A stretch of 64,000 nucleotides of DNA from Roseovarius nubinhibens ISM (GCF_000152625.1 NZ_CH724156.1:1613466-1677465), one strand, 5' to 3'; positions 9,648 to 18,617 are shown, counted from the first letter of the stretch. Notes: generated by a model not told the origin, from the letters alone. Translations and numbers: made by a program.

Positions 9648-9650
9648 GGA

Positions 9651-10775
9651 TCAGCCCTCCAACAAGACGGCGGCGGTGTCCGTCCAGCCGAGCCACACCT
9701 CGTCTTCCCAGGTGAACGGCCGGTTCGACAGCCGTCGCGTGTTGGCGGTCTGGCTCTTGATGATCTGCCCGTTCGGCAGCCGCACGTGATAGGTCGACAG
9801 ATTGCCGAGATAGGCAATGTCGAGGATCTTGCCGCGCACCACATTGGGCAGGTCATCGGGCCGCTCGGTCGAAATCCGCACCTTCTCCGGCCGGATCGCG
9901 AGATAGGCGGTCGATCCCGCCTGCAATTTCTTGTCGCTCTTGGCATGCAGCGCCGGTTCGCCCTCGGCAAAGGCAATGTCATAGCCATCGCCGGCAGGCG
10001 TCGCGCGGCCTTCGATGATGTTCACATCGCCGATGAAATCCGCCACATAGACCGATCCGGGCATCTCATAGATGCGCGCCGGCGTGTCGGCCTGAATGAT
10101 CTTGCCGTGATCCATCACCGCGACGCGGCTCGCCACGGTCATCGCCTCTTCTTGGTCATGGGTCACGATCACGAATGTCGTGCCGGTCTTTTCCTGAATA
10201 TCCATCAGCTCGAACTGCGTGTCCTGCCGCAGCTTGGCGTCGAGCGCGCCGAGCGGCTCGTCGAGCAGCAAGAGCTTCGGCGCCTTGGCGAGGCTCCGCG
10301 CCAGCGCCACCCGCTGCCGTTGCCCGCCGGAACATTGATGCGGCTTGCGGCGTGCGAATTTCTCGAGCCGGGTGAGCTTGAGCATCTCCTCCACCCGTGC
10401 CGCGATCTGCTCCTTGGGCAGCCCGTCACGCTTGAGACCAAAGGCGATGTTTTCCCAGATCGACAGATGCGGAAACAGCGCATAGCTCTGGAACATCATG
10501 TTCACCGCCCGCTTGTTCGGCGGGATCGGCGCGATGTCCTGACCGCCCAGAAGGATCGTGCCCTCGCTCGGCGCCTCGAACCCGGCGAGCATCCGCATCA
10601 TCGTCGTCTTGCCACAGCCCGACGGCCCCAGCAGCGCGAAAAACTCGCGCTCATAGATGTCGAATGTCTGATTGTCGATCGCCGTAAACTCGCCGAAACG
10701 CTTGGTTACATTTTTGAACTGAATGAGCGGCGTCTCATTCGGGTCAGTCCACGGCGCAAACACTTTCTCGCCCAT
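9651..10775 (-). CDS. potG: Putrescine/spermidine-type ABC transporter ATP-binding protein (PotG/PotA-like)
   Basis: About 374 aa: an ABC nucleotide-binding domain and a C-terminal TOBE regulatory domain. Walker A is GPSGCGKTT, Walker [13 protein letters not shown], and the switch histidine lies in [10 protein letters not shown]. The signature motif reads QCSGGQRQR, so the usual first Leu of LSGGQ is Cys; this position tolerates substitution. The ATG at 10775 gives a normal N terminus; a GTG immediately upstream is also in frame. It lies 73 nt after the binding-protein gene, with a strong terminator-like hairpin between them. Confidence 0.9.
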   Translation of the reverse strand: MGEKVFAPWTDPNETPLIQFKNVTKRFGEFTAIDNQTFDIYEREFFALLGPSGCGKTTMMRMLAGFEAPSEGTILLGGQDIAPIPPNKRAVNMMFQSYALFPHLSIWENIAFGLKRDGLPKEQIAARVEEMLKLTRLEKFARRKPHQCSGGQRQRVALARSLAKAPKLLLLDEPLGALDAKLRQDTQFELMDIQEKTGTTFVIVTHDQEEAMTVASRVAVMDHGKIIQADTPARIYEMPGSVYVADFIGDVNIIEGRATPAGDGYDIAFAEGEPALHAKSDKKLQAGSTAYLAIRPEKVRISTERPDDLPNVVRGKILDIAYLGNLSTYHVRLPNGQIIKSQTANTRRLSNRPFTWEDEVWLGWTDTAAVLLEG

Positions 10776-10795
10776 CACGGCCCCCTGCTTGTCTT

Positions 10796-10827
10796 GAAAA
10801 AAGCCCGCACGACAATGCCGTGCGGGC
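10796..10827 (-). terminator. Intrinsic terminator/attenuator between potF and potG
   Basis: On the minus strand a perfect 9-bp stem (GCCCGCACG paired with CGTGCGGGC, 10803-10827) with a 7-nt loop is followed by a run of six or seven Us (10796-10802). It sits after the binding-protein gene and before the ATPase gene of the same operon. Partial termination here would make more binding protein than membrane components, a common arrangement for importers. Confidence 0.8.
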
Positions 10828-10848
10828 CAACCTATGAGGTTCCGGGTC

Positions 10849-11934
10849 TTAGGTGCCCGATTTGATCTTGGTCCAGAGCCGCGTCACCACACGCTGCACC
10901 TTCGAATCGTAGGGCCGGGTGGTGTAGAGGTTCTGCAGGGTCTCTTCATCGGGATAGACCGCCGGATCGCCGATCACATCCTCGATGAGATGCTCCTGGC
11001 TCGCCTTGTTGCCATTGGCATAATAGACATAGTTCGAGGCCGCCGCGATATTCTCGGGGTCCATGATGAAGTTGAGGAACTTATGCGCGCCCTCGGGGTT
11101 CGGCGCATCCACCGGAATCGCCATCTGGTCGAACCACATCAGCGCGCCTTCCTTCGGCGCGAAATAGGCGATCTCATTGCCATTGTCGGCCTCTGCCGCG
11201 CGGTCCCGCGCCTGCAGCATGTCGCCGGACCAGCCGAACGCCACGCAAATATCGCCATTGGCCAGCGCGTTGATATATTCCGAGCTGTGGAATTTCTGCA
11301 CATAGGGCCGCACGCGCGCCAGAATCTCTTCGGTCTTGGCGATCACGTCCGGGTCATGGCTGTCCGGGTCTTCCCCGATATAGGCGAGCGCGGCCGGGAT
11401 CATCTCCACCGGCGCATCGAGGAAATGCACACCGCAGCTTGCCAGCTTTTCCATGTTCTCCGGCTCAAAGATCAGCGCCAGCGAGCCCATCGGCGCGTCT
11501 TCACCCAGAACTTCCTTCACCTTGCCGACATTCACGCCAAGCCCGGTGGTGCCCCACATGTAGTTGATCGAATATTCATTGCCGGGGTCGTATTTCTCGG
11601 TCCGCTCGGCGATCTGATCCCACATATGTTCGAGATTGGGCAGCTTGTCCTTGTCGAGCTTCTGGAACGCGCCGGCCACGATCTGACGCTGCAGGAACGT
11701 GCCCGAGGGCACCACCACGTCATAGCCCGACCCACCGGCCAGCATCTTGGTCTCGAGCAGCTCGTTGCTGTCGAACACGTCATAGATCAGGTCGATCCCG
11801 GTCTCGCTCTCGAATTTCTCGATCAGCGATTCGTCGATGTAATCGGACCAGTTGTAGACGCGCACCTCTTCGGCCTGGGCGCTGAGCGCGCCAAGCGCCA
11901 CGGCGGCGGTGCTGGTCAGAATGAGCTTCTTCAT
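10849..11934 (-). CDS. potF: Periplasmic putrescine/spermidine-binding protein (PotF/PotD-like)
   Basis: A 361-aa secreted binding protein. The signal peptide MKKLILTSTAAVALGALSAQA is followed by EEVRVYNWSDYIDESLIEKFE, the classical start of mature PotF/PotD. Further family landmarks are GYDVVVPSGTFLQRQI, MWGTTGLGVNVG, and ALMWFDQMAIPVDAPN near the ligand cleft. The ATG at 11934 was chosen because it starts the signal peptide; the frame is open further upstream but crosses the promoter region. It is the first gene of the operon and the most exposed to regulation from the divergent GntR gene. Confidence 0.9.
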   Translation of the reverse strand: MKKLILTSTAAVALGALSAQAEEVRVYNWSDYIDESLIEKFESETGIDLIYDVFDSNELLETKMLAGGSGYDVVVPSGTFLQRQIVAGAFQKLDKDKLPNLEHMWDQIAERTEKYDPGNEYSINYMWGTTGLGVNVGKVKEVLGEDAPMGSLALIFEPENMEKLASCGVHFLDAPVEMIPAALAYIGEDPDSHDPDVIAKTEEILARVRPYVQKFHSSEYINALANGDICVAFGWSGDMLQARDRAAEADNGNEIAYFAPKEGALMWFDQMAIPVDAPNPEGAHKFLNFIMDPENIAAASNYVYYANGNKASQEHLIEDVIGDPAVYPDEETLQNLYTTRPYDSKVQRVVTRLWTKIKSGT

Positions 11935-11979
11935 GATATTCTCCCGTTGGGCGGCATGTTGGTCTGCCATGGTCGAGGA

Positions 11980-11989
11980 TTTGATCAAA
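11980..11989. promoter_or_regulatory. Candidate GntR operator TTTGATCAAA
   Basis: A perfect 10-bp palindrome in the 147-nt gap between divergent potF and the GntR gene, 46 nt upstream of the potF start codon. The same core, TTTGATCA, recurs inside the promoter of the aminotransferase gene (12797-12804). The GntR protein encoded between the two sites is the obvious candidate binder, which is inference. Confidence 0.5.
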
Positions 11990-12081
11990 AAATTCCCCGC
12001 ATGGCAATATGGTAATGTTTCCACGGGCCAGCTAAACTCGCAATAGATGCCGCGATCTAGGATTAAAAACAGTCCGTGACC

Positions 12082-12777
12082 ATGCAAGACCTCGCAGATT
12101 TCCCAGGCCAGGCGACGCCCTCCAAGGGCAACCTCCCGGCGCATGAACTCGTCTATCGCAAACTGCGTGCGATGGTGCTCTTTGGCGATCTCGCTCCGGG
12201 GCAGGCGGTGACCATCCAGGGCCTCATCGACGAGCTCGACGTCGGCATGACCCCGGTGCGCGAGGCGATCCGCCGTCTCGTGCCACAAGGTGCGCTTGAA
12301 TCGCGCGGCAACCGCCGGGTCAGCGTGCCGCTGCTCGAAGCCTCCAGCATTTCACAGATAATCGTGGCCCGCCAATGGCTTGACCCCCATCTCGCCATCA
12401 AGGCCTGCGAACGCGCAACCGATGCCAGCGTGGCCCAGCTCGCCGCCATCGACAGCCAGCTCGACGCCGCCATCCTGGCCGGCGATCACCGCGGTTACCT
12501 GCAGCTCAACTACCTCTTCCACCGCCGTATCTACGACATGGCCGAGGCCCCGATCCTCGCCGAAATGGCCGAAGGTCTGTGGCTCCGCTTCGGCCCCTCC
12601 ATGCGGGTCGTCTGTGGCCGGGTCGGCACCCAGAACCTGCCCGACCGGCACAAGGAAACCGTCGAGGCCATGCGCGCCCGTGATGCCGAGGCCGCCGCCC
12701 ATGCGATCCGCGAGGATGTGCTGCAAGGGATGGAGCAACTGCGCATCGCTTTCGAGGGCTCGGGCGGGTTAACCTGA
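12082..12777 (+). CDS. GntR-family (FadR subfamily, FCD domain) transcriptional regulator
   Basis: About 231 aa. The N-terminal winged helix-turn-helix spans VYRKLRAMVLFGDLAPGQAV to DVGMTPVREAIRRLVPQGALE, and an all-helical FCD ligand-binding domain follows (histidines and acidic residues in LNYLFHRRIYDMAEAPILAEM). A GTG 6 nt upstream is an alternative start. It is divergent from the potFGHI-puuB operon and co-directional with the aminotransferase gene, so it probably represses both and releases on a polyamine-related ligand. FCD regulators commonly sense small carboxylates or amino acids. Confidence 0.86.
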   Translation: MQDLADFPGQATPSKGNLPAHELVYRKLRAMVLFGDLAPGQAVTIQGLIDELDVGMTPVREAIRRLVPQGALESRGNRRVSVPLLEASSISQIIVARQWLDPHLAIKACERATDASVAQLAAIDSQLDAAILAGDHRGYLQLNYLFHRRIYDMAEAPILAEMAEGLWLRFGPSMRVVCGRVGTQNLPDRHKETVEAMRARDAEAAAHAIREDVLQGMEQLRIAFEGSGGLT

Positions 12778-12782
12778 TTCGG

Positions 12783-12810
12783 TTGACATAAAATAATTTG
12801 ATCATATTCT
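12783..12810 (+). promoter_or_regulatory. Sigma-70-type promoter with overlapping GntR operator candidate, upstream of spuC
   Basis: A TTGACA -35 (12783-12788) and TATTCT -10 (12805-12810) are separated by 16 nt. The spacer and the first -10 bases contain TTTGATCATA (12797-12806), matching the palindrome upstream of potF. A repressor bound here would block RNA polymerase directly. It starts 6 nt after the GntR stop, giving the aminotransferase gene its own promoter. Confidence 0.7.
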
Positions 12811-12893
12811 GCGCGGACCGGCCCGAAATTGAGGCAGGCTGTTAACATTCGCACCGCCCCTCGCCGGGCGACCGCAGAGGAAAGGCCCCGCGC

Positions 12894-14288
12894 ATGAACA
12901 TGATCACCAACCATATGCCGACCGCAGAGCTTCAGGCGCTGGATGCCGCTCACCATATGCACCCGTTCACCTCGGGCACCGAACTGGCCGCCAAGGGCGC
13001 GCGCGTCATCACCCGTGCCAGCGGCGTCACCCTGACCGACAGCGAAGGCAATGAAATGCTCGACGCCATGGCCGGTCTGTGGTGCGTCAACCTCGGCTAT
13101 GGCCGCGACGAACTGGCCGAGGCCGCCGCCCGCCAGATGAAGGAACTGCCCTATTACAACACCTTCTTCCAGACGACCCATGTGCCCGCCATCGCGCTCT
13201 CGTCGAAACTGGCGGAACTGACGCCGCATGATCTGAACAACGTCTTCTTCGCAGGCTCCGGCTCCGAGGCGAATGACACCAACATCCGTCTCGTGCGCAC
13301 CTATTGGGCCGAAAAGGGCCAGCCCGAGAAAAAGATCATCATCAGCCGCAAGAACGCCTATCACGGCTCTTCCGTCGGCAGCGCCTCGCTCGGCGGCATG
13401 CAGCCGATGCACGCCCATGGCGGCCTGCCGATCGAGGACATCCACCATATTGACGAGCCGAACTGGTACGCCCAGGGCGGCGACATGTCGCCTGCGGAAT
13501 TCGGTCTCGAACGCGCGCGTCAGCTTGAGGCCGCCATCGAGGAATACGGCGCCCACCGCGTCGCGGCCTTCATCGGCGAGCCGATCCAAGGCGCCGGCGG
13601 CGTCATCATCCCGCCGGAAACCTACTGGCCCGAGATTCAGCGCATCTGCGATAAGCACAACATCCTGTTGATCGCCGACGAGGTCATCACCGGCTTTGGC
13701 CGCACCGGCAAATGGTTCGGCTGCGAAACCCTCGGCATCCGCCCGCATATCATGACCATCGCCAAAGGGCTGAGCTCGGGCTACGCGCCGATCGGCGGCT
13801 CGCTGCTCTGCGACGAGGTGGCTCAGGTGATGAATGATTGCGACTTCGCCCATGGCTACACCTATTCCGGTCACCCGGTGGCCTGTGCCGTGGCGCTGGA
13901 AAACCTGCGCATCCTGCAAGAAGAGAAAATCGTCGATCGCGCCGGGTCCGAGGTCGCGCCCTATCTCAAGGAAAAATGGGACACGCTGAACGATCACCCG
14001 CTGGTCGGCGAAACCGCGCTCTGCGGTCTGATGGGCTCGCTCGCGCTCTCGCCCGATCCGTCCTCGCGCGCCATGTTCGCCGCCGACAAGGGCACCGCCG
14101 GTCTGATCTGCCGCGAACATTGCTTCGCCAACGGTCTGGTGATGCGCCATGTCGGCGACCGCATGGTGATCTCGCCGCCGCTGGTCATCACCCATGCCGA
14201 GATCGACACGCTGGTCGAACGCGCCCGCAAGGCGCTCGACCTCACCCATGCCGAGCTCAAGGACAAGGGGCTGATGGTCGCGGCCTGA
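12894..14288 (+). CDS. spuC: Class III aminotransferase, putrescine:pyruvate type (SpuC-like)
   Basis: A 464-aa PLP-dependent omega-aminotransferase. Landmarks are HMHPFTS near the N terminus, FFAGSGSEANDTNIRLVRTYW, the pyridine-contacting Asp in LLIADEVITGFGRTGKWFGCE, and the PLP-binding Lys in TIAKGLSSGYAPIGG. These match the SpuC/putrescine-pyruvate aminotransferase group, which turns putrescine into 4-aminobutanal, rather than GABA or ornithine aminotransferases. It lies downstream of the GntR gene, with its own promoter and a terminator after it. With the PotFGHI importer and PuuB-like oxidase it would complete uptake and first-step breakdown of polyamines. Beta-alanine or taurine as donor cannot be excluded. 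Confidence 0.85.
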   Translation: MNMITNHMPTAELQALDAAHHMHPFTSGTELAAKGARVITRASGVTLTDSEGNEMLDAMAGLWCVNLGYGRDELAEAAARQMKELPYYNTFFQTTHVPAIALSSKLAELTPHDLNNVFFAGSGSEANDTNIRLVRTYWAEKGQPEKKIIISRKNAYHGSSVGSASLGGMQPMHAHGGLPIEDIHHIDEPNWYAQGGDMSPAEFGLERARQLEAAIEEYGAHRVAAFIGEPIQGAGGVIIPPETYWPEIQRICDKHNILLIADEVITGFGRTGKWFGCETLGIRPHIMTIAKGLSSGYAPIGGSLLCDEVAQVMNDCDFAHGYTYSGHPVACAVALENLRILQEEKIVDRAGSEVAPYLKEKWDTLNDHPLVGETALCGLMGSLALSPDPSSRAMFAADKGTAGLICREHCFANGLVMRHVGDRMVISPPLVITHAEIDTLVERARKALDLTHAELKDKGLMVAA

Positions 14289-14337
14289 TCGGCAAAACCG
14301 GCCAGCTGCAAACCGGCCAGCCTAACCCGAAAACAAT

Positions 14338-14363
14338 GCGCGCGCCGTTACCCCGGCGCGCGC
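14338..14363 (+). terminator. Intrinsic terminator after spuC
   Basis: A 10-bp stem GCGCGCGCCG / CGGCGCGCGC with a 6-nt loop, followed by TGTCTTTTC. It lies 50 nt after the aminotransferase stop. Confidence 0.7.
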
Positions 14364-14405
14364 TGTCTTTTCAAACGGGGCTTTGCTCAATTTCCGGGCA
14401 AATCC

Positions 14406-14446
14406 ATACTGTCGCAATACCGACGTCTTACCGACGCGATGCCGAA
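14406..14446. repeat. Copy 1 of a TACCGACG-rich intergenic element
   Basis: Contains GTCGCAATACCGACG, then CTTACCGACGCGATGCCGA. A closely related arrangement lies at 21548-21583 after the second importer. Both copies are intergenic and near transport operon ends. The function is unknown. Confidence 0.5.
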
Positions 14447-14484
14447 CCCCCGGAAATCCGCCAAACCCCTATTTCTTAACGCGC

Positions 14485-15666
14485 TCACTTCACAAAGAGC
14501 TTGCGCGGCCGGTCACAGAAACATTCCGCCGGCCCTTCCTCCTTGATGAGGATGGATTCGGTGATCTCAAGCCCCCATTCGCTCATCCAGAGCCCGGGCA
14601 TGAAATGAAAGGTCATCCCCGGTTCAAGAACGGTCTCATCCTCAGAGCGCAGCGAAATCGTCCGCTCGCCCCAATCCGGCGGATAGCTGAGCCCGATCGG
14701 ATAGCCACAGCGCGCCCCGCGCTCGATCCCCGCCCGCTCCAGCGGCGCCGCCAGCGCATTGGCGATGTCACAGGCCCGGTTCCCCGCCCGCGCCATCTCG
14801 AGCCCGGCCTCCAGCCCTTCGACCAGTGCCGCCTCGGCGCGCAGGATCGTGTCATCGGGCTTTCCAAGGAACAGCGTGCGGCAGAACGGCGCGTGATAGC
14901 GCCGGTAACAGCCTGAGATTTCAAAGAAAGTCGCCTCACCTTCCGCAAAGGGCCGCCCGTCCCAGGTGAGATGCGGCGCCGCCGCGTCACTGCCCGAGGG
15001 CAACAGCGGCACAATCGCCGGATAATCGCCCCAGGCATCCGGCGTGCCATGGATCGCATCGCGGTAAATCTCGGCGACAATCTCGTTCTTGGGGATGCCC
15101 GGCTCGACCCGTTCCATCACCCCATCGACGATCTTTTCGGAAATTTTCGCCGCCTTGCGGATGAATTCCAACTCCACATCCGACTTGATCGCCCGCTGCC
15201 AATTGACCAGCGCCGTGGCATCGGCAAACCGCGCATTCGGCAGCTCGGCCTTGAGCACCTCATAGGCCTTTGCCGAGAAATAGTAATTGTCCATCTCGAC
15301 CCCGATCCGCGCCGATCCGCGCCCCAGATCGTCGAGAAACGCCGCCAGATCCTGCATCGGATGGCGCACCGTGGATTGCACGAAATGGTCCGCATAGCCG
15401 CGCACCTTGCTGTCATCCATCCACACCGTGCGCAGCGCCCCATTGGCGTCCTGCCGCCGTCCCCACCAGATCGGATCATGGTCCGGCAGCACGATAACCC
15501 CTTGATGCACATAGAAAGACCAGCCGTCATACCCGGTGAGCCAATGCTGGTTCGACGGGTCCGTCACGAACAGGATATCCAGCCCCGCATCTTCCATCGC
15601 GGCCCGCGTCTTGGCGAGGCGGCGGTCATATTCATCCAAGGCGAAGGGGACGGATTTTCGAATCAT
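14485..15666 (-). CDS. M24-family protein of the ectoine hydrolase (DoeA/EutD) / creatinase type
   Basis: A 393-aa pita-bread-fold protein. The N-terminal creatinase-like domain includes DILFVTDPSNQHWLTGYDGWSF, which resembles ectoine hydrolases. The C-terminal catalytic domain starts near VELEFIRKAAKISEKIVDG. Metal-dependent M24 peptidases carry two Asp in a D-x10-D arrangement; here that region reads FFEISGCYRRYHAPFCRT, with no such pair. This agrees with the metal-free ectoine hydrolase/creatinase branch. It is transcribed away from a Pot-type importer that begins 260 nt off, so it may hydrolyse the compound that importer brings in. The substrate (ectoine, creatine or another amidine/lactam) is unproven. 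Confidence 0.78.
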   Translation of the reverse strand: MIRKSVPFALDEYDRRLAKTRAAMEDAGLDILFVTDPSNQHWLTGYDGWSFYVHQGVIVLPDHDPIWWGRRQDANGALRTVWMDDSKVRGYADHFVQSTVRHPMQDLAAFLDDLGRGSARIGVEMDNYYFSAKAYEVLKAELPNARFADATALVNWQRAIKSDVELEFIRKAAKISEKIVDGVMERVEPGIPKNEIVAEIYRDAIHGTPDAWGDYPAIVPLLPSGSDAAAPHLTWDGRPFAEGEATFFEISGCYRRYHAPFCRTLFLGKPDDTILRAEAALVEGLEAGLEMARAGNRACDIANALAAPLERAGIERGARCGYPIGLSYPPDWGERTISLRSEDETVLEPGMTFHFMPGLWMSEWGLEITESILIKEEGPAECFCDRPRKLFVK

Positions 15667-15925
15667 GGGATTTGGCTCCGGGCAGGTGGTCTTTGCCCGG
15701 ATGCTGGCCGAAACCCCGGCTCAGTCCTAGCGTTTTTTCGCTGCTGCCAAACCGTGCGATTACAATCTAGGCGCTAGTTTTCTGCGCCTGCACAGCCTCT
15801 TGGCGGGTGGCGTGTCGCAACTTCCCAGATTTTCGTCGCACTCCGCTTGCATCCTAGCCCCATTCGCGTTTTAGTTTCATTTGAACACAGAGAAACTGTG
15901 ACTGATAAAAAACAGGGAGCCAGAT

Positions 15926-17026
15926 TTGGCCGATAGTACAACGGGTGAGGCATTCGTCGAATTCGAACGGGTGCAGAAAAGTTATGATGGGGAAAATCTG
16001 GTCGTCAAAGACCTGAACCTCTCCATGCCGAAAGGCGAGTTTCTGACAATGCTGGGGCCCTCCGGGTCGGGCAAAACCACCTGCCTGATGATGCTTGCCG
16101 GGTTCGAAACCGCGACCCATGGCGACATCCGTCTCGGTGGCACGTCGATCAACAATATTCCGCCGCACAAACGCGGCATCGGCATGGTGTTTCAGAACTA
16201 CGCCCTGTTCCCGCATATGACCATTGCCGAGAACCTGAGCTTCCCGCTCGAGGTCCGCAAAATTGGCAAGTCAGAACGCGAGAAAAAAGTTCAACATGCG
16301 CTGGATATGGTCGAAATGGGCGCCTTTGGCGGCCGTCGCCCGGCCCAGCTCTCCGGCGGCCAGCAACAGCGAATCGCTCTGGCCCGCGCCCTGGTGTTTG
16401 AACCCGAACTGGTCCTCATGGACGAACCTCTCGGCGCGCTGGACAAGCAGCTGCGCGAGAAGATGCAGTTCGAAATCACCGACCTCGCGCACCGTCTCGG
16501 CATCACCACGGTCTATGTGACCCATGACCAGACTGAGGCGCTCACCATGTCCGACCGCGTCGCCGTCTTCGACGATGGCCGCATTCAGCAGCTGGCCCCG
16601 CCAGACCTGCTCTATGAAGAGCCGGAAAACAGCTTCGTCGCGCAATTTATCGGTGAAAACAACACGATGCTCGGTGTCGTCAAGGAGATCCGCGGCGAAG
16701 AGGCGCTGGTCCAGCTTGACGGTGGCGAGCTGATCGACTGCAAGCCGGTGAACGTCACCGCGGTGGGCGATCGCACCCGCGTCTCGATCCGTCCCGAGCG
16801 CGTCGAATACAACCCCGAACGGCTCAAGCCGGGGGCGCATACGCTCAAGGCCGAGGTGCTCGAATTCATCTACATGGGCGACATCTTCCGCACGCGCCTG
16901 CGTGTGGCGGGCAATGACGAATTCATCATCAAGACCCGCAACGCCCCCGACCAGCGCCGCCTCTCGCCCGGCGAACAGATCGAAATCGGCTGGCTGCCGC
17001 AGGATTGTCGCGCTCTGGACGCATGA
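15926..17026 (+). CDS. Polyamine-type ABC transporter ATP-binding protein (second importer)
   Basis: 366 aa with a TTG start preceded by an AGGGAG ribosome-binding site. Walker A is GPSGSGKTT, the signature LSGGQQQR, Walker [13 protein letters not shown] and the switch YVTHDQTEA; a TOBE domain completes the C terminus. It is the first gene of a five-gene unit: ATPase, binding protein, DUF1330 protein and two permeases. Beginning with the ATPase differs from the order of the first importer (binding protein first). It is divergent from the M24 gene across 259 nt of untranslated sequence in which no clear operator was recognised. Confidence 0.9.
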   Translation: MADSTTGEAFVEFERVQKSYDGENLVVKDLNLSMPKGEFLTMLGPSGSGKTTCLMMLAGFETATHGDIRLGGTSINNIPPHKRGIGMVFQNYALFPHMTIAENLSFPLEVRKIGKSEREKKVQHALDMVEMGAFGGRRPAQLSGGQQQRIALARALVFEPELVLMDEPLGALDKQLREKMQFEITDLAHRLGITTVYVTHDQTEALTMSDRVAVFDDGRIQQLAPPDLLYEEPENSFVAQFIGENNTMLGVVKEIRGEEALVQLDGGELIDCKPVNVTAVGDRTRVSIRPERVEYNPERLKPGAHTLKAEVLEFIYMGDIFRTRLRVAGNDEFIIKTRNAPDQRRLSPGEQIEIGWLPQDCRALDA

Positions 17027-17137
17027 TCAAAGGCTTTCCCGCACTCCGCCCGGGGTGTGGCGAAACAGGGGATTTGGGTCGAAACCCGTGACCAGGATCC
17101 CTGAAAAAAACAACGGGTAGACTTAGGGAGAATTTGA

Positions 17138-18229
17138 ATGACTTTGACCAAAACTCTTCTGACGACGACGGCCCTGACCGTTGCCGCAGGGGCCGCTTCG
17201 GCTCAGGAAATGACCATCGTGTCTTGGGGTGGGGCCTACTCCAAATCGCAGCAAAACGCCTATCACGAACCCTATATGGAAAAGACCGGCGTCAAGATCA
17301 TCAACGATGACAGCTCGAACGAAGCCGTGGCCAAGCTGCGCGCCATGAACGAAGCCGGCAACATCACCTGGGATGTGGTCGACGTTGTGGCCGCCGACGC
17401 GCTGCGCCTTTGCGACGAAGGTCTGGCGATGGAAATCGACCCGGACGAGCATCTCGCTGCCGCCCCCGACGGCACCCCGGCCTCCGAGGATTTCGGCGAC
17501 CTGCTGGTGGGCGATTGCTTCATCCCGCAGATCGTGTACTCGACCACCTTCGGCTATCGCACCGACATGGTCGGCGACACGCCCCCGGATGACATCTGCG
17601 ACGTGTTCGACCTGGAAACCTATCCCGGCAAGCGCAGCCTCGAGAAACGCCCGATCAACAACATGGAATGGGCGCTGCTCTGCGACGGCGTGGCCAAGGA
17701 TGACGTCTATGACGTTCTCGCCACCGACGAAGGTCAGGATCAGGCTCTCGCCAAGCTCGACACCATCAAGGACAGCGTCATCTGGTGGTCCGCCGGTGCC
17801 GACACGCCGCAGCTTCTCGCCGATGGCGAAGTTGTCATGGGCTCGACCTATAACGGCCGTCTGTTCAGCGTGATCGAAGAGCAGAAACAGCCCGTCGCCA
17901 TGCTCTGGGACGCGCAGGTGTTCGATCTCGACGGCTGGATCATCCCCGCCGGTCTGAGCGAAGAGCGCAAACAGCAGGCGCTGGACTACATCATGTTCGC
18001 GACCGACACCCAGCGTCTCGCCGATCAGGCGAAATACATCTCCTACGGTCCGGCGCGTAAGTCCTCGGCACCGCTGGTGGGTCAACACGCTGAGCTGGGC
18101 ATCGACATGGCACCCCATATGCCGACCGATCCCAACAATGCCAAGAACACGTTCCTCTACAACTACGAGTTCTGGGCTGACTATCGCGACGACATCGACG
18201 CCAAGTTCCAAGCCTGGCTCGCACAATAA
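17138..18229 (+). CDS. Periplasmic substrate-binding protein of the second Pot-type importer
   Basis: A 363-aa extracytoplasmic solute-binding protein (PotD-related family). A typical signal peptide ends AAGAASAQE, and the mature part begins MTIVSWGGAYSKSQQNAY. Unlike PotF it has several cysteines (in LRLCDEG, VGDCFIP, DDICDVF and ALLCDGV) that could form two disulfides in the periplasm. The WGGAYSKSQ start is typical of the branch of this family that includes many uncharacterised opine/quaternary-amine binders, so the substrate need not be a polyamine. A stem-loop follows the stop. Confidence 0.88.
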   Translation: MTLTKTLLTTTALTVAAGAASAQEMTIVSWGGAYSKSQQNAYHEPYMEKTGVKIINDDSSNEAVAKLRAMNEAGNITWDVVDVVAADALRLCDEGLAMEIDPDEHLAAAPDGTPASEDFGDLLVGDCFIPQIVYSTTFGYRTDMVGDTPPDDICDVFDLETYPGKRSLEKRPINNMEWALLCDGVAKDDVYDVLATDEGQDQALAKLDTIKDSVIWWSAGADTPQLLADGEVVMGSTYNGRLFSVIEEQKQPVAMLWDAQVFDLDGWIIPAGLSEERKQQALDYIMFATDTQRLADQAKYISYGPARKSSAPLVGQHAELGIDMAPHMPTDPNNAKNTFLYNYEFWADYRDDIDAKFQAWLAQ

Positions 18230-18238
18230 GATAGGGTC

Positions 18239-18261
18239 GGGGGCGCGCCTGCCGCGCCCCC
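18239..18261 (+). terminator. GC-rich stem-loop after the binding-protein gene
   Basis: GGGGGCGCG pairs with CGCGCCCCC (9 bp, 5-nt loop). It lies 9 nt after the stop and has no U-run. It could stabilise the upstream binding-protein mRNA or weaken read-through into the permease genes. Confidence 0.5.
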
Positions 18262-18329
18262 ATCCACCACCCAAAAGAGCACGGGCTGCACGCATGGCCC
18301 GCGCCGCATGACAGGGACGACCGCAGACC

Positions 18330-18617
18330 ATGCCCAAGGGCTATATTATCGGCCATATCACCGTGCACGATCCCGAGGCCTACCAAGAGTATGTCGACCG
18401 GGACACGCCAATCCTCGAAGGAATGGGGGGCCGGTTCATCGTCCGGGGCGGGGCCTCGGAAACGCCCGAAGGCCGCTGCGAAGACCGTCATGTCGTGATC
18501 GAATTTCCAAGCTACGAGGCCGCGCGCGCCGCGTATAATGATCCCGCCTATCAACAGGTGGCCGAGATCCGCAAGCGCACCGCCACGAGCGTAATCACAC
18601 TGGTCGAGGGGACCTGA
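18330..18617 (+). CDS. DUF1330-domain protein
   Basis: A 95-aa ferredoxin-like-fold protein of the dimeric alpha-beta barrel superfamily, recognisable by GYIIGHITVHDPEAYQEYV, GGRFIVRGG, HVVIEFPSYEAARAAYNDPAYQ and a C-terminal IRKRTA. DUF1330 proteins are small cytoplasmic proteins with no settled reaction. It sits inside an importer operon, 1 nt before the first permease gene, so it is co-translated with the transporter. It may act on the imported compound, but nothing in the sequence proves catalysis. Confidence 0.85.
   Translation: MPKGYIIGHITVHDPEAYQEYVDRDTPILEGMGGRFIVRGGASETPEGRCEDRHVVIEFPSYEAARAAYNDPAYQQVAEIRKRTATSVITLVEGT

Noticed and set aside
10849..12288. Longer form of the PotF-like protein, starting at 12288
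   Set aside because: The extension would run antisense through the GntR gene; the signal peptide starts at 11934.
12531..14249. Long minus-strand open frame (572 aa) opposite spuC
   Set aside because: Antisense shadow; the plus-strand aminotransferase has complete motifs and a promoter.
14485..15666. DddP-type DMSP lyase (also M24 family in roseobacters)
   Set aside because: It is shorter, lacks the DddP N terminus and its metal-ligand Asp pair, and matches the ectoine hydrolase/creatinase pattern better.
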